DNA of 64,000 bases from Typhlomys cinereus (taxonomy: Eukaryota; Chordata; Mammalia; Rodentia; Platacanthomyidae), in assembly GCA_023101885.1 (NCBI GenBank), contig JALPQD010000102.1, positions 4,090,971 to 4,154,970 on the forward strand, written 5' to 3'. Below the pieces are notes generated by a model that had not been told where the DNA came from, did not search any database, and saw only the letters and a program-made list of their open reading frames with translations. The translations under genes and the position numbers were made by a program. Positions 35,540 through 46,329 of this stretch are shown in pieces (position 1 is the first letter of the stretch; each line of letters opens with the position of its first letter).

Positions 35540-36172
35540 TAGCAAAGATGGAAGAAGGGGAAATTTAGAAAACAAGATTGAGAAAACATCCATTTTATAG
35601 TTAGAGAAACCATGTGGCACTTTTAGAATTGGTTTGTTCCTTTTTTCTAAGGCTTTTGGGAGTAACATTAAGCCATTTATTTGGAATCTTACCTTTTCGG
35701 TGATGCAGACATTTAATGCTATAGCCTTTCTTCTTAGGACTGCTTTCAATGTGTCTCATAGATTTTGGTAGGTTGTGTCTTCTTTTTCATTTGTCTCAAG
35801 GAAGTTTTTAATTTCTTGTTTTACTTATTCTTGACACATTCCTCATTCAAAAATGTGTTATTTAGCTTCTATGAATTTGTTTGGTTTCCATTATTTCCTT
35901 TGTTGTAAGATATCTACCTTTACTCCATGATGATCAGATAGTATGCAATGAATTATTTCAGTTTTTCTGTATACATAAAGGCTTGATTTGTGTCCTAGCA
36001 TATAGTCTATTTTTGAGAATATTCCATGGGCTGCTGAGAAGAATGTGTATTATTTAGTGTTTGGATGAAATATTCCATAGATATTTGTAAGGTCCATTTG
36101 ATTTATGGTTTCATTTAACCACTTTTTGGCCTATTGATCTATCCAATAGTGTGAGTAGGGTATTGAAACCAG
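35540..36172 (-). mobile_element. Old L1 ORF2 endonuclease-region fragment, antisense
   Basis: The reverse complement reads, in broken frames, the end of the L1 endonuclease domain and the following linker. It has the equivalents of the D-F-N-T, 'SAAHGIFSKIDYMLGH'-like and KAVLR..ALN segments in the same order as 11,270-11,760 of copy 1. It is strongly diverged. The right end, near 36,172, lies close to a SINE insertion. Confidence 0.75.
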
Positions 36173-36206
36173 GCGAAGGATACCTACAAAATTTAAGAGA
36201 AAGGGA

Positions 36207-36217
36207 TTTTATTTACT

Positions 36218-36269
<52 letters not shown>

Positions 36270-36517
36270 TTGTGTGTGTGTGTGTCTGTATGTGTGAGAG
36301 AAGGCACTGTGTGTTCCTGTAGAGGATCAAGTGTGACTTTGGGAATCATCCTGGTTCGCTTCTACCTCCTTCTTGCTTTGCTCTGGGATTTTCCAAGCTC
36401 TGCCACCAGGGAAAGAAGTGCAGGTCACCTGTATTTTTTACCTGGGACCTGGGATCTGAACCCATGAACAACTGCTTGCGAGGCAGAATCTTAACCCCTG
36501 AGCCATCTCTCCAGTCC
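36207..36517 (-). mobile_element. Old DIP-like SINE, antisense
   Basis: (TG)n at 36,223-36,290, then an antisense body with 'ggaatcatcctggttcgcttctacctcc', 'gggaaagaagtgcagg', 'gggacctgggatctgaaccca' and the head 'cttaacccctgagccatctctccag'. The target-site duplication aagagaaagg is at about 36,195-36,204 and 36,518-36,527. It is intermediate in divergence between the young copies and 7,196. Confidence 0.78.
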
Positions 36518-36664
36518 AAGAGAAAGGAAAATTTTAAGGATAATTCATAGGAAGTGTCTCATTATAAATCAAGAGATCAAGGAAATTATTTAGTTAAAAA
36601 TAGCATATTAAATAAACTGAAATTAATTTAAAAATCTCTAGGATTAATAAAAACCTTTAGCAGT

Positions 36665-37115
36665 TTAGCATATGTTTTAGTTTCATAACTCATTGCTGCA
36701 ATAAATACCTGGTCCAAACAACCTTGAGAAAGGGAGAAAGAAGTTTAATTTACCTCATAATTCCAAGTTACAGTCCACCATGACAAGACAATCATACCAG
36801 CATCAGGAAATGGGGAAATAATCACATCCATAGCACATTGCATTGCATCATATTACATCACATCACAGCAAGAGCAGAGGGCAAAGAACAGCGTTACAAG
36901 CTTACTTGTCTGCCAGCTAGGGCTCACCTGGCTCACTCCACTTGCTTAGGGAACAGTTTGTTAACCACAAGCTGAGTTTTCCCACATTAGTTATGCAATC
37001 AAAATAATCTCCTACAGCCTTGCCCAGAGACCTACCCTAACTAGACAATTACAAGTCATTTTGCCTAGAGGCCTACATCCTAGGTGATAGGTTGATATTT
37101 AAGACTAAGCATCAT
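36665..37115. mobile_element. hAT-Charlie-like remnant
   Basis: Pattern 'tttagtttcataactcattgctgcaataaatacctgg', 'gaagtttaatttacctcataattcc', 'agtccaccatgacaaga', ending 'gacctaccctaactagacaattacaa'. It resembles the hAT-Charlie-like elements at 21,490 and 53,020 in layout. No coding sequence. The assignment is tentative. Confidence 0.4.
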
Positions 37116-38269
37116 AGTCCATTATTAATCCTCATGATCACCTTGCTCATTCTGAATATGTCATTCAGCTCATGCATGACATCATTTAGTAGTTCAGAAT
37201 CATTTTATAAGCACTGCAAGCACTGAATCCATTAAAACACATTGAAGTATAAATGGGCACAAATCAGAAAGGACAGATAAGACTTCAATTCCTGAACTAA
37301 CACACAGTCCAGCTCAGTAGGACACATATGGATCTGCTGAAAACATTTGACAATTTGAGCACATTTTCAGTGTTTCTCTCTATTTAGCCCAGAGCTTTCC
37401 TAGATCTGGCTCTGTTTAAAGAAGGCATGCAGAGGGGCATCTGGAGAGTCCAATTCAGAAATGAAAAGCATAATTCTCTCTCTATGAACTCAGTTTTTAG
37501 TGTTAGATCAAATGAAGTCCCAATTATGAGTATAAGGACAATAACTGCACTGCAGATTTTTTATTTTTCCTATGAATTCTACTATTATCACCCCGTTGTT
37601 TTATCCCAGTTCTATTTGTCAAACTTGCCAAGTTGCAATAATGATTCCAGAAGCTACATGAAAGATACCAAATTATCTCTCTAAAAACCCTCTTACTGAA
37701 TTCCCACGCCCTATTTTTTCATGGTCTTTCCCCTCTCCCTATTTCCATGTGCTTCCAGCGACTGAAAACATATCAGAACTTGATTAGAAATTATGTCCAC
37801 CTCTACCAATGTTTTTATAATTGAAAAATGAAGAGTTTTAGTGACAAATCAAATGCTCATTGATGAATATTTACCTTAAACATTGTATATTACAGATGTA
37901 TGTGTTGTCTTCACAGCCCAGTTTAAAGAGGTAGGGTCAAGAAACAAAGAGCTAAAATTTTAGTGAATAGCTGCCTATAAAAGAGAGTCAAGAATGAATC
38001 TTCAAACTAAATTTTAAGAGGAAAAAAGAAATGTCAAATTCTGGCATTTGATAGCATGATATAATTGATTCATAATTGAGTCCAGGTGCTATAATAGTAT
38101 CAGTTTGCCTTTTATGAAACACTTTGCCAACTTACTCTGGGTTTTATTAATAGCAGCACCTAAAATCTATTGGAATCACTTGCACTTACGCTTGCCAAAC
38201 TTGTAAAACTCAGCATGCTTTATTAATCAAAGTTACTATTCTTTTAAAAATAGTGTTAGGTATAGTGAT
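37116..38269. other. Gene-free DNA
   Basis: No feature recognised. Confidence 0.5.
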
Positions 38270-38643
38270 GCTTATAGCAGCATTATTCACAACAATGTAT
38301 AGGAAGAAATAATCCAAATGTTTTTGATAAATGAATGGATGTACAAAAGGCAGTATGCATACAAGGGATATCATTTGACCTTAAAGTGAAATGATATTCT
38401 GACTCATGCTACTATAAGAATGAACTTTGAATATTATGTTAAATGAAATATACCAGACATGAATGAGAAATATTATATTATGCTCATAGATATAGATAGT
38501 TTAGGTGTTTGCCAGAAGGCAGAGTGGAAGAAATGTGAAATTAGTGTCCTGTGAATACACAGGCTGTCAGGGAAGAGGGAAGAATTCTTGATGTGGAGAT
38601 GATTGATGACTGATATCATTAAGTCAATACATTAATGTTGTTT
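38270..38643 (+). mobile_element. Ancient L1 (L1M-like) ORF2 end and 3'UTR, sense
   Basis: 'atagcagcattattcacaacaatgta', then 'aatgaatggatgtacaaaa', 'tgaaatgatattctgactcatgctac' and 'ttaaatgaaatataccagacatgaa' follow the 3' end of ORF2 of old mammalian L1s (the [10 protein letters not shown] region of copy 1 at 14,425-14,460 is homologous). It appears to resume at about 39,066-39,132 after an inserted element. Confidence 0.68.
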
Positions 38644-39065
38644 AACTATACATATCATAGTTAAGCACAATCGTCAACTTGACAGTTGAGATTCGAGCTC
38701 TGGGCCTATTTGTAAAGAATTAATGATTGAATTAAGCCCAGAGCAAACCTGCAGGAGATTGTCTAGCTGATGGGGAAGACCCAGCCCATGGTTGGTGGGA
38801 TTAAGCCCTGGAATAAAATACAGAGCGCTGATTGAGTTGGCATCCTTGTGCATACTTGGCCAGACATGCTGTTTTGGCAAATAAGGATCATCCCTCTCTC
38901 AGTCATTACATAGAGATGGTGTGACCAGTTCTGTCAGCCCTGTGTTGGTATGAGCTCTCCTGTCAAGCTAGACTATGAACCCCAACTGGATTATCAAAAT
39001 AAATGCCTTGTTCCCTTAAGCCATTTGATGGTGATTTATCAGCAACCATGCACATGAACTACAAC
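38644..39065 (+). mobile_element. URR1-like hAT-Charlie non-autonomous element
   Basis: Landmarks: 'gtcaacttgacagttgag', 'agattgtctagctgatggggaagacccagcccatggttggtgggattaag' and 'ccaactggattatcaaaataaatgccttgttccc'. These correspond to a common rodent repeat that I recall as URR1. Old L1 sequence lies on both sides, so it inserted into that L1. I could not establish the 8-bp duplication expected for hAT elements. Confidence 0.5.
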
Positions 39066-39132
39066 AATACACTTAAAATGACATTTGTATCCCATATTTT
39101 ATACATATTTTATTACAATTAAAAGTGTGATT

Positions 39133-39734
39133 GATTAATAAAAACATTCTATGTGTTAAAAATTAATCTAGTCAATGTCAATGTAACAAGGGGCACGACA
39201 CAAGTCTGCTTCACAGAAAAATAAAACGAGTGATTTAATAAACTCCATAGAGCCTCAGAAGACATCACAAGCAAGATTATATCACAGATACTGAGCCACT
39301 GTGTTCTTCTCAGCATAAAAAAACATAGCCATCACCAAAAACACAAGACTTCTCTTTTATATAGCTAAAGGTGTTCATCTGCCTTTTGTTTCATGACTCA
39401 TTTTGTTTAGCTCATATCTCTGTAAACGATTTCTTATATTTCATATATTAACTCAGAAGCAGGACCCCTTCCAACATCTTCTCAATGTTTAGTTAACTGT
39501 CTGGAAAATTCATTCAGAGCTAGGTTTCGGAGGCTGGAGTTAATCTGGCTCTTTCCTAGTTCCACACCTGTTCATTCTCATATTCCTCAGGCTGAATTGC
39601 TCCAGTCTCCCTCTCCCTAGACTACATTAATGAATTAAACTGTCTTCAATAACTAATTAGCAATAATATAATAATATCACTATTCTTTCTATGAATTCTT
39701 TCTAAAAGTTCATTTTTGTTCCAAAGGATCAAAT
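39133..39734. other. Gene-free DNA
   Basis: No feature recognised. Confidence 0.5.
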
Positions 39735-39986
39735 TATTATATGTGTGGTGCCTCTATGTGTGTATATCAGAAAGCACTTGAGTGTATGTGCCTGTGGAGG
39801 TATGAGGATAATTTTAGAAGTCATCCTAGATTGCTCTATCTTATTGCTTTGCTTTGGAGTTTCTTAGTCACTGCCTTCCAGAGCCAAAAAAGCAATCCAC
39901 TGCTGTGTCCAGCTGGAATTTGAACCCGAACTCAGGTTTTTTGCTTTCAAGGTAAAGGCTTTAACTCCTGAGTCTTTTTCCAGACC
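39735..39986 (-). mobile_element. Old DIP/B2-like SINE, antisense
   Basis: Antisense body and head: 'gtggaggtatgaggataattttagaagtcatcctagattgctct', 'tggaatttgaacccgaactcagg' and 'ggctttaactcctgagtctttttccag'. It is heavily diverged and lacks a long (TG)n. Confidence 0.6.
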
Positions 39987-40285
39987 AGGCACCCGATATT
40001 CTTAATCACAGAATCTATTAACTTTGGAATTCTCTCTGTTAAATTGATCTTCCCAAAAAGGAGCTATGGGGCCTAAGGAAAATTTAGATTTTTTTTTTAG
40101 CTAGATAACTGTTCAAATATACACAGGGTTAATTTACACACGAGTATCTTTCTTAGTGTTTATTAATCTTACTTATGTAAATCATTAAATGACATATTGA
40201 GATCCCATAAATAAAAAAGAAGATCCTAACTGAATGCTTTTCAGAATACTGTGAGTATGAGATACAACACATGTACATAGGAAAT

Positions 40286-40555
40286 ATCATGAGAAATAGC
40301 TAGTAGAGGATTCAGATAACATGCCAACACTTATGAGAAAGGAAACAAACAATATTCATAGAATCAATCCAAAAACTCATGAGATCAGCAAGTTACAATA
40401 ATATCACCATGGCAACAGATGACCACTAGTGTAATTGTGGCATGAGTATCAATGAGACAACCAACATCATGAGAAATAGCTAGTAGAGGATTCAGATAAC
40501 ATGCTAACACTTATGAGAAAGGAAACAAACAATATTCATAGAATCAATCCAAAAA
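40286..40555. repeat. A-B-A' structure: 90-bp direct repeat flanking a 93-bp locally copied segment
   Basis: A (40,286-40,375) and A' (40,466-40,555) are 90-bp direct repeats with one mismatch (C at 40,325, T at 40,505). Between them, B (40,374-40,466) is identical over 93 bp to 41,543-41,635, which lies inside an old L1 3'UTR 1.17 kb downstream in the same orientation. The junctions overlap by only 1-2 nt. Confidence 0.95.
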
Positions 40556-40849
40556 GTCAGAGCAAGCCAATGTATCTGAATAGCTAGCCTAGGTTTAGTT
40601 AATTACAGCACATCAAAACTGACAAACAAAAGCGTTATGGAGAATACTTGAAAAAAACTAACATATGAACATACATAATGCAAATAAATAAATCCAGAAT
40701 ATGATTTAAAGGAGAATCTCAAATTTTATCTTGTAATCTGAAAATTGTTTTGTACTTTACCTATATTTCATAAAATAATTTTACAACAAATACCTATATT
40801 TGCTTTACAAAATGAAAATTTTATTGTATTCTTTTTATCTTAATCAATT

Positions 40850-41440
40850 TTTTTAGTTTTATAAGCATATCAAGTACTAATTCCTGTTTCCATTCATTCC
40901 CCCTCCCTCCCACCATCATACCTATTCACTTCTATGGATCCAGGGAAAAACATAGGGGTTCAGGCCTCTGTGGCATACCAATTTGCTCTTCCTTGGGACA
41001 CCTCACAGATAGGAGCATTTTGCTTGACTCATCCATCTTTATTCCTTAAGATTCCCCTGTGTGTTCTTATATCTCTTCAGTTTCTCATAGTCTATGGGGG
41101 CATGTTGGTATTTCAGTCATTATGCAGGTCTGGTAAGGACAAGTCTCACTGCTGTGAGTTCCTGGATGTAGCATCCTTGCCTTGAATGGAATGTCTTGTC
41201 CAACAATCAACCTTCTCATCTTTAGGTTCTTACAATCTTACATCCCTTTTCTAAGAGGTTACCCAAGCCTTTGGATAGAGAGAGATTAGGATGGCCTGAT
41301 TATGGGAGAACACTGCTGGGTTGCTAGTTATCAGAATTTGGCTGGTCGTTGTTGTCCACTTTACTGCTCTTGTATTAGCCTAGGCTCCATCCTGTCAGGG
41401 TGCTAAGATTCTTTACTTGCAAAATATATCAAATAGAATT
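40850..41440 (-). mobile_element. Old L1 3'UTR, antisense (3' segment of a 5'-inverted insertion)
   Basis: T-rich start, C/T-rich tract, then antisense 3'UTR landmarks shared with 5,760-6,350 ('ggtctggtaaggacaagtctcactg', 'ttgttgtccactt'). It stops near 41,440, where the next part of the same UTR continues in the opposite orientation, the signature of twin priming. Confidence 0.7.
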
Positions 41441-41765
41441 GGTCTGAGGTCTTCTCCTTGCTGGATAGCTTACACAGTACCAAGAAATACTGTAGAAGCT
41501 AATGGTGGGGGGTGGAGGGGGAGAAACAATCACAGGCTCATCAACTCATGAGATCAGCAAGTTACAATAATATCACCATGGCAACAGATGACCACTAGTG
41601 TAATTGTGGCATGAGTATCAATGAGACAACCAACAGCTTTCTGACTGAACTCAAGACCTGCTTGTCAGTATGGTACACATTCCTATTACTGTTAACTAGA
41701 ACAAGAACCTGAAAAAAATGGAAGGAAATAGATCAATATGGAAAAACATTCAACGGACATACAAG
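41441..41765 (+). mobile_element. Old L1 3'UTR, sense (inverted 5' segment)
   Basis: Carries the reverse complement of landmarks at 42,480-42,760 ('ttactgttaactagaacaaga', 'caccatggcaaca'), in the order expected for an inverted upstream segment of the 40,850-41,440 element. It contains the source (41,543-41,635) of the copied segment at 40,374. Confidence 0.68.
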
Positions 41766-42204
41766 TAGGAAGACAATGTACCAATATGCTCTGTAAATAT
41801 TTGAAAAGCACTTAGCACTCAATCTATTGTATTCATCTTTAAAAATTTTAATGTATTCATTGCTTAAAAATATTTTGAAAATTCATTAGTAATATCTATT
41901 TCATTTTGAGTTTTAAACAATATTTAAGTAATCTTTTTATAAAAATAATAACTCCTATTAAATTAAAACAAGTAAGCCAACAACTTCTAATAATGCTAGA
42001 GCTTAGCTCCCATACTTTGCAATGATAAGGGCATAAAAGTACATAAGTTTATGAATGCATATATCCATAAACATACATGTATAACTTTGTGTTCATATGT
42101 AAAAGGAAGTCCAGAATATATGTGTATATATACAAATATATGAGTATATTTAAGTGGCTGAATATATTCATATATTACTAAATATAAAATAGAAGTTTAT
42201 TGGA

Positions 42205-42960
42205 GGAAATAGATCAACAAGGAAAAACATTAAAATCTCACTACCTCCTCTTCTGTGAGGTTCCTGAAGCCTTAGGATGGGGAGAGATTAGGTTGGCCTA
42301 ATTCTGGGTGAACCTTACTATGTCGCGAGTACACTGCATTATTAGTCCTTGCTGTCCATTTCACTGCTCTTCTATTGCTCTGGGCTACATCCTTTCAGGG
42401 TATTGAGATCCTCTAACCTCTGTTGTAGAAGAAGATTTCTAGGCTGAGTGTTATTGTTCTACAAATCTATGGATTTTTTCCGTTTTTCCCTATTGATCTA
42501 TTTCCTTCCACTTTTTAGGTTCTTGTTCTAGTTAACAGTAATAGGAACGTGTTCCATACTGACAAGCAGGTCTTGAGTTCAGTCAGAAAGCTGTTGGTTG
42601 TCTCACTGATACTCATGTCACAGTTATACTGGTGGTCACTTGTTGCCATGGTGATTTCTATTGCAACTTGCAGATCTCATGAGAATGAAGCTTGTGATTA
42701 TATCCCTCTCCCAGTATTCCTTGATACTATGTAAGCTGTCCATCAGGGAGGAAGTTCTTAGACCAGTTCCATTTGATGTATTTTGCCCATGTTCTGTGAT
42801 CCATATGCGTTGTATCTTTAGTAATAGGGTCTTACTGACAGTTTTTAGAAAGCAGCCAAGAGTAATGGCAAAAGCCTATAATGTTTGAGGGCCTTTAAGA
42901 CCTCTCTGACCAACATATTTTCAGGAAGTGTCACATTCCTGTTATTTGTTGTATAATTTT
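42205..42960 (-). mobile_element. Old L1 3'UTR fragment, antisense
   Basis: Antisense 3'UTR block homologous to 6,170-6,900, from 'cctcttctgtgaggttcctgaagcc' to 'gtcacattcctgttattt'. The first about 30 bp (42,205-42,234) are in the opposite orientation, matching the complement of 42,495-42,520, so a small inversion is likely at its left end. Confidence 0.65.
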
Positions 42961-43039
42961 GTCACTAGGTTCTAAGCGGATCAGCTCAGGGCTTTTTCCT
43001 CACTCTATGCTCCTCTGCTTATTCTTGCTCCTTTCTTTA

Positions 43040-43490
43040 AAAGGCATTTTTTTTAAAAAATAGTACAAGCATAGGAGGTTCCTTTTGGGTTACATTCCAC
43101 AATATCAGGGTTTTTTTTAAATCCCTCTGTCCTTCCTATCACCCATTTCCTCATTTCTTGTAATGCATTTTCCCATTTATTCCCTCTCTCACCCTACTTG
43201 TCATAGTATATCAAATCTCCCCTTAAAAGGTTTCACCCTAATCATCCCTCCCCACCTTCCTACTCATTAGTCCCTTTCAAATTTTCTGACTCTGACAAAG
43301 ATTCCAATCCAAATACATTGACAAGGATATCAGCGCTAACATCCACATATACGAAAGAACATGCAGTGCAGTGCTTAATTTTCTTCGTCTGAGATACCTT
43401 GCTCAATATCAAAATTTCCAGTTCCATCCATTTATCAGCAAATTCTACAATCTCATCCTTCCTGATGGCTGAGTAATATTCCGGTTTTGG
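43040..43490 (-). mobile_element. Old L1 3' end (3'UTR plus last codons of ORF2), antisense
   Basis: 43,360-43,490 is the antisense of the ORF2 end and adjoining UTR ('taattttcttcgtctgagatacc', 'atttccagttccatccatttatcagcaaat', 'gatggctgagtaatattcc'). These parallel 14,520-14,640 of copy 1. The T/C-rich DNA to the left is its 3'UTR, of a different subfamily. Confidence 0.65.
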
Positions 43491-44513
43491 GGAAGGTTTG
43501 CCTATAAAATGAAATATGAATAGTTTTCATGATTTCTTAACATGTTTATGGCATATAATGTTTCTGGAATATGCAACTGTTACTTAATTTTTATTTGGAG
43601 CATAATGGTTATTGAGAAGTTCAGGAAAATACAGTTTGGGCCCTTTATGTGAACATATTACAATATTTTCCAGTAGAGTACTTTTATGCATTTGGATTAA
43701 ATCATTGTGGATGCATTGTAACCAAGAACAATAGGCTAGGAAAAGTCCAGTTTATTAGTATAATCAGGGCATTACTATAATTAACTTCACAATTAAAACA
43801 GAAATTTGATCACTGTTATATAACTCACAAAACTTACAAGTTTTATGAAATTCTGATCATGTTAACTGTTATTTGAAGCTCTTCCTAATTACTGCATGAG
43901 TGTGCGTGCTTTATTAGCACTGTGACAGAAGCAGCAGCAGCATGAGGTCTGTACTTGATCCACCTGTGTTTTGCAGAAACCCAAGAACAATGCATCTCTG
44001 AAAGAACAAATTAACTGCTAAGGAAGCTATAGCTGTGAGAAAGAAAATAATTAGAGGTCTTGAAGAGAAAAATTAAGATAATAAAGTTTAAATGAAATTT
44101 TTAAGTGTCAAAAAATATGCCTGGAAGATTTGAAAAAAAAAATTATTTCACAGCAAACACCCAAAAAAGCAAGAAACATTCCTTCACTAAGCAAGTACAT
44201 AGAAATATAGTAATTATGTTTGTGATTTGCTAATGTCAGTTAGTCTTAGAAAAGCTACAAGTGCTTTGGAACATTCAGTGAAATAGCTATGAAATAATTG
44301 TAATAAAGAGTAGTTGGTTAGCTCAGTAAAACACTGTAGTTTTCCATTTCTTTACAATATTTTCAAGTACAGCACTTTTTAAAATGAAAGCAGAATCTCC
44401 TGGGAAGTTTAATTATCAGTGCTCTGTGTTCTGGGTCTTCTTGAACTATAAATGTTTTTGGCAGCAATTTAAGCTAAACAAGTAAGGGGTTTTCCTTTGT
44501 TCTTTTCAAACCA

Positions 44514-44559
<46 letters not shown>

Positions 44560-45055
44560 CCCAAAGTACAGCAATCATGTAACATTGCTCCACCTTGTGA
44601 TCCTGCATTGTATCAAATATGCGTTCCACAAAATGACATGATCAAAATAGGATTGCAATTCAAACCACAGCTAATATTTAGTATTGTATCATCACACACA
44701 AGAAAAGAAATGATTGGAAGGCTTTTTTTAGGATTTACCTTTTGCTTCCCAATATATGTGTGCTACAAAGTGCTGCATTCCATATGTGTATATTATGATG
44801 TAGATAAATGTCCTGCAAATACCCATGATCTTGATTTTCCCAAAAGGACCCTTTAAGAGATAGGAGTTGGAGATCTTTAAGTTATCTGAGGCATGTCCTC
44901 TGATGGGATTATGAAATACATTATTTCTCTTTTTTATCTTTAATTTCCTAAGCATATGGTAAGTAATTTTATTCTTCATCCTCTTACTGTTACATAGTTC
45001 CCTTGCCATCGCCCAAAACCAAGGGGTCCAATTGGTCATGAGTTGAAAATTCAAA
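43491..45055. other. Gene-free DNA with (CA)n
   Basis: No gene recognised. (CA)n of about 21 units at 44,516-44,558. Confidence 0.5.
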
Positions 45056-45070
45056 AATCATGTCATAAGG

Positions 45071-46329
45071 AGAATATATAGTGTCTAATTTTCTGTGCTT
45101 CACTCAGTATAATTTCTCCTAATTGCATCGATTTACTGACAAATTTCATTACTTCATTTTTTGATGGCTGAGTAGTATTCCATTATATAAATGTACCACA
45201 TTCTCATTATCCATTTGTCAACTGCTGGGCATTTGGACTGATTCCATTACTTTGCTATTGTAAATAGTGCTGCAATGAACATGGATTTACTTGTGTCACT
45301 ATAGTGAAATGATGCATTTTTAGGGATTATTCCCAATAGTGGTATACCAGAGTTATATGGCTTTTTAATTCTTGACTTTTTTAGAAATTGCCGTACTTAT
45401 CTCCAAGTACGGTGTATAAGCCTAACTTCGCACCATCAATGTAAGACAGGTCCCTTCTCCGCACATCCTCTCCAGATTTGTTGTATGTGTTTTATCACTA
45501 ATCTAACGCGGGTGAGATGATATCTCAAGCTACTTTTGATTTGCATTTCTCTGGTGGCTATGGAGGTGGAATTTTTTTAAGGTATTTGCTTGATATTTCA
45601 ATTTCATCCCTGGAAAATTTTGTTTTAAATTCCGTAGCCCATTTTCTAATTGGGCTATTTATCTCCTTGGTGTTTAAATTTTTTAAGTTCTTTGTGCACT
45701 CTGGATATTAGACCACTGTCAGATGTGTGGTTAGTAAAGATTTTCTACCTTTCTGTGAGTTGTCTTTTTTCTTGGTTTACAATCTATTTAGCTGAACAGA
45801 AACTCTTTAATTTCATAAGATCCCATTTGTTGAGTGTTGGTTTTAGTGCCTATGCCATTTGGGTTCTGTTTAGAAAATGTTGGCCTAGCCCAATTAGCTC
45901 AAGGTAATTCCTTACTCTTTCTATTAAGGGTTTTATAGTCTCTGGCCTAATATTAAATGGATCCTAGTTCCAAACCCTCTTAATGACATACTTAAAGGTA
46001 AATCACTATAACACCCATTATAACTGCAAAGGATTACAACAAGGAGGGAAGGGAAAAGAAGACCTCTAGAGAAAGGGGACAAAACAGAACAGTTCAATAG
46101 AAAAATTAGGCAACTATCATGTACATCTTGTAAGTAGCAAGACATCTGATACAGCTCACTCTAATTTCCTATCCAGTTCACTTTGGATTAGACAGGTTTG
46201 AAGAGTTAGGAATAACTCCCCAGTCATGAAGGTAATAGGGGCTAGCAGTTACATGACAGCCAACTGGTAATAGGGAGACTGACCGCAATCACTACTCCTC
46301 TACTTATATTAAGACCTTCTTTTTTAACA
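45071..46329. mobile_element. Host L1 with 5' inversion, left part
   Basis: 45,071-45,946 is antisense ORF2 (last about 300 codons). 45,947-46,329 is sense 3'UTR beginning 'ggatcctagttccaaacc'. The two parts are adjacent in L1 coordinates (equivalent to about 13,750-14,645 and 14,650 onward of copy 1), which is the classic twin-priming layout. The sense part resumes at 48,076 after a nested L1. A short duplication, catgtcataag / catgttataag, at 45,059-45,069 and 48,723-48,733, probably marks the target site. Confidence 0.78.
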
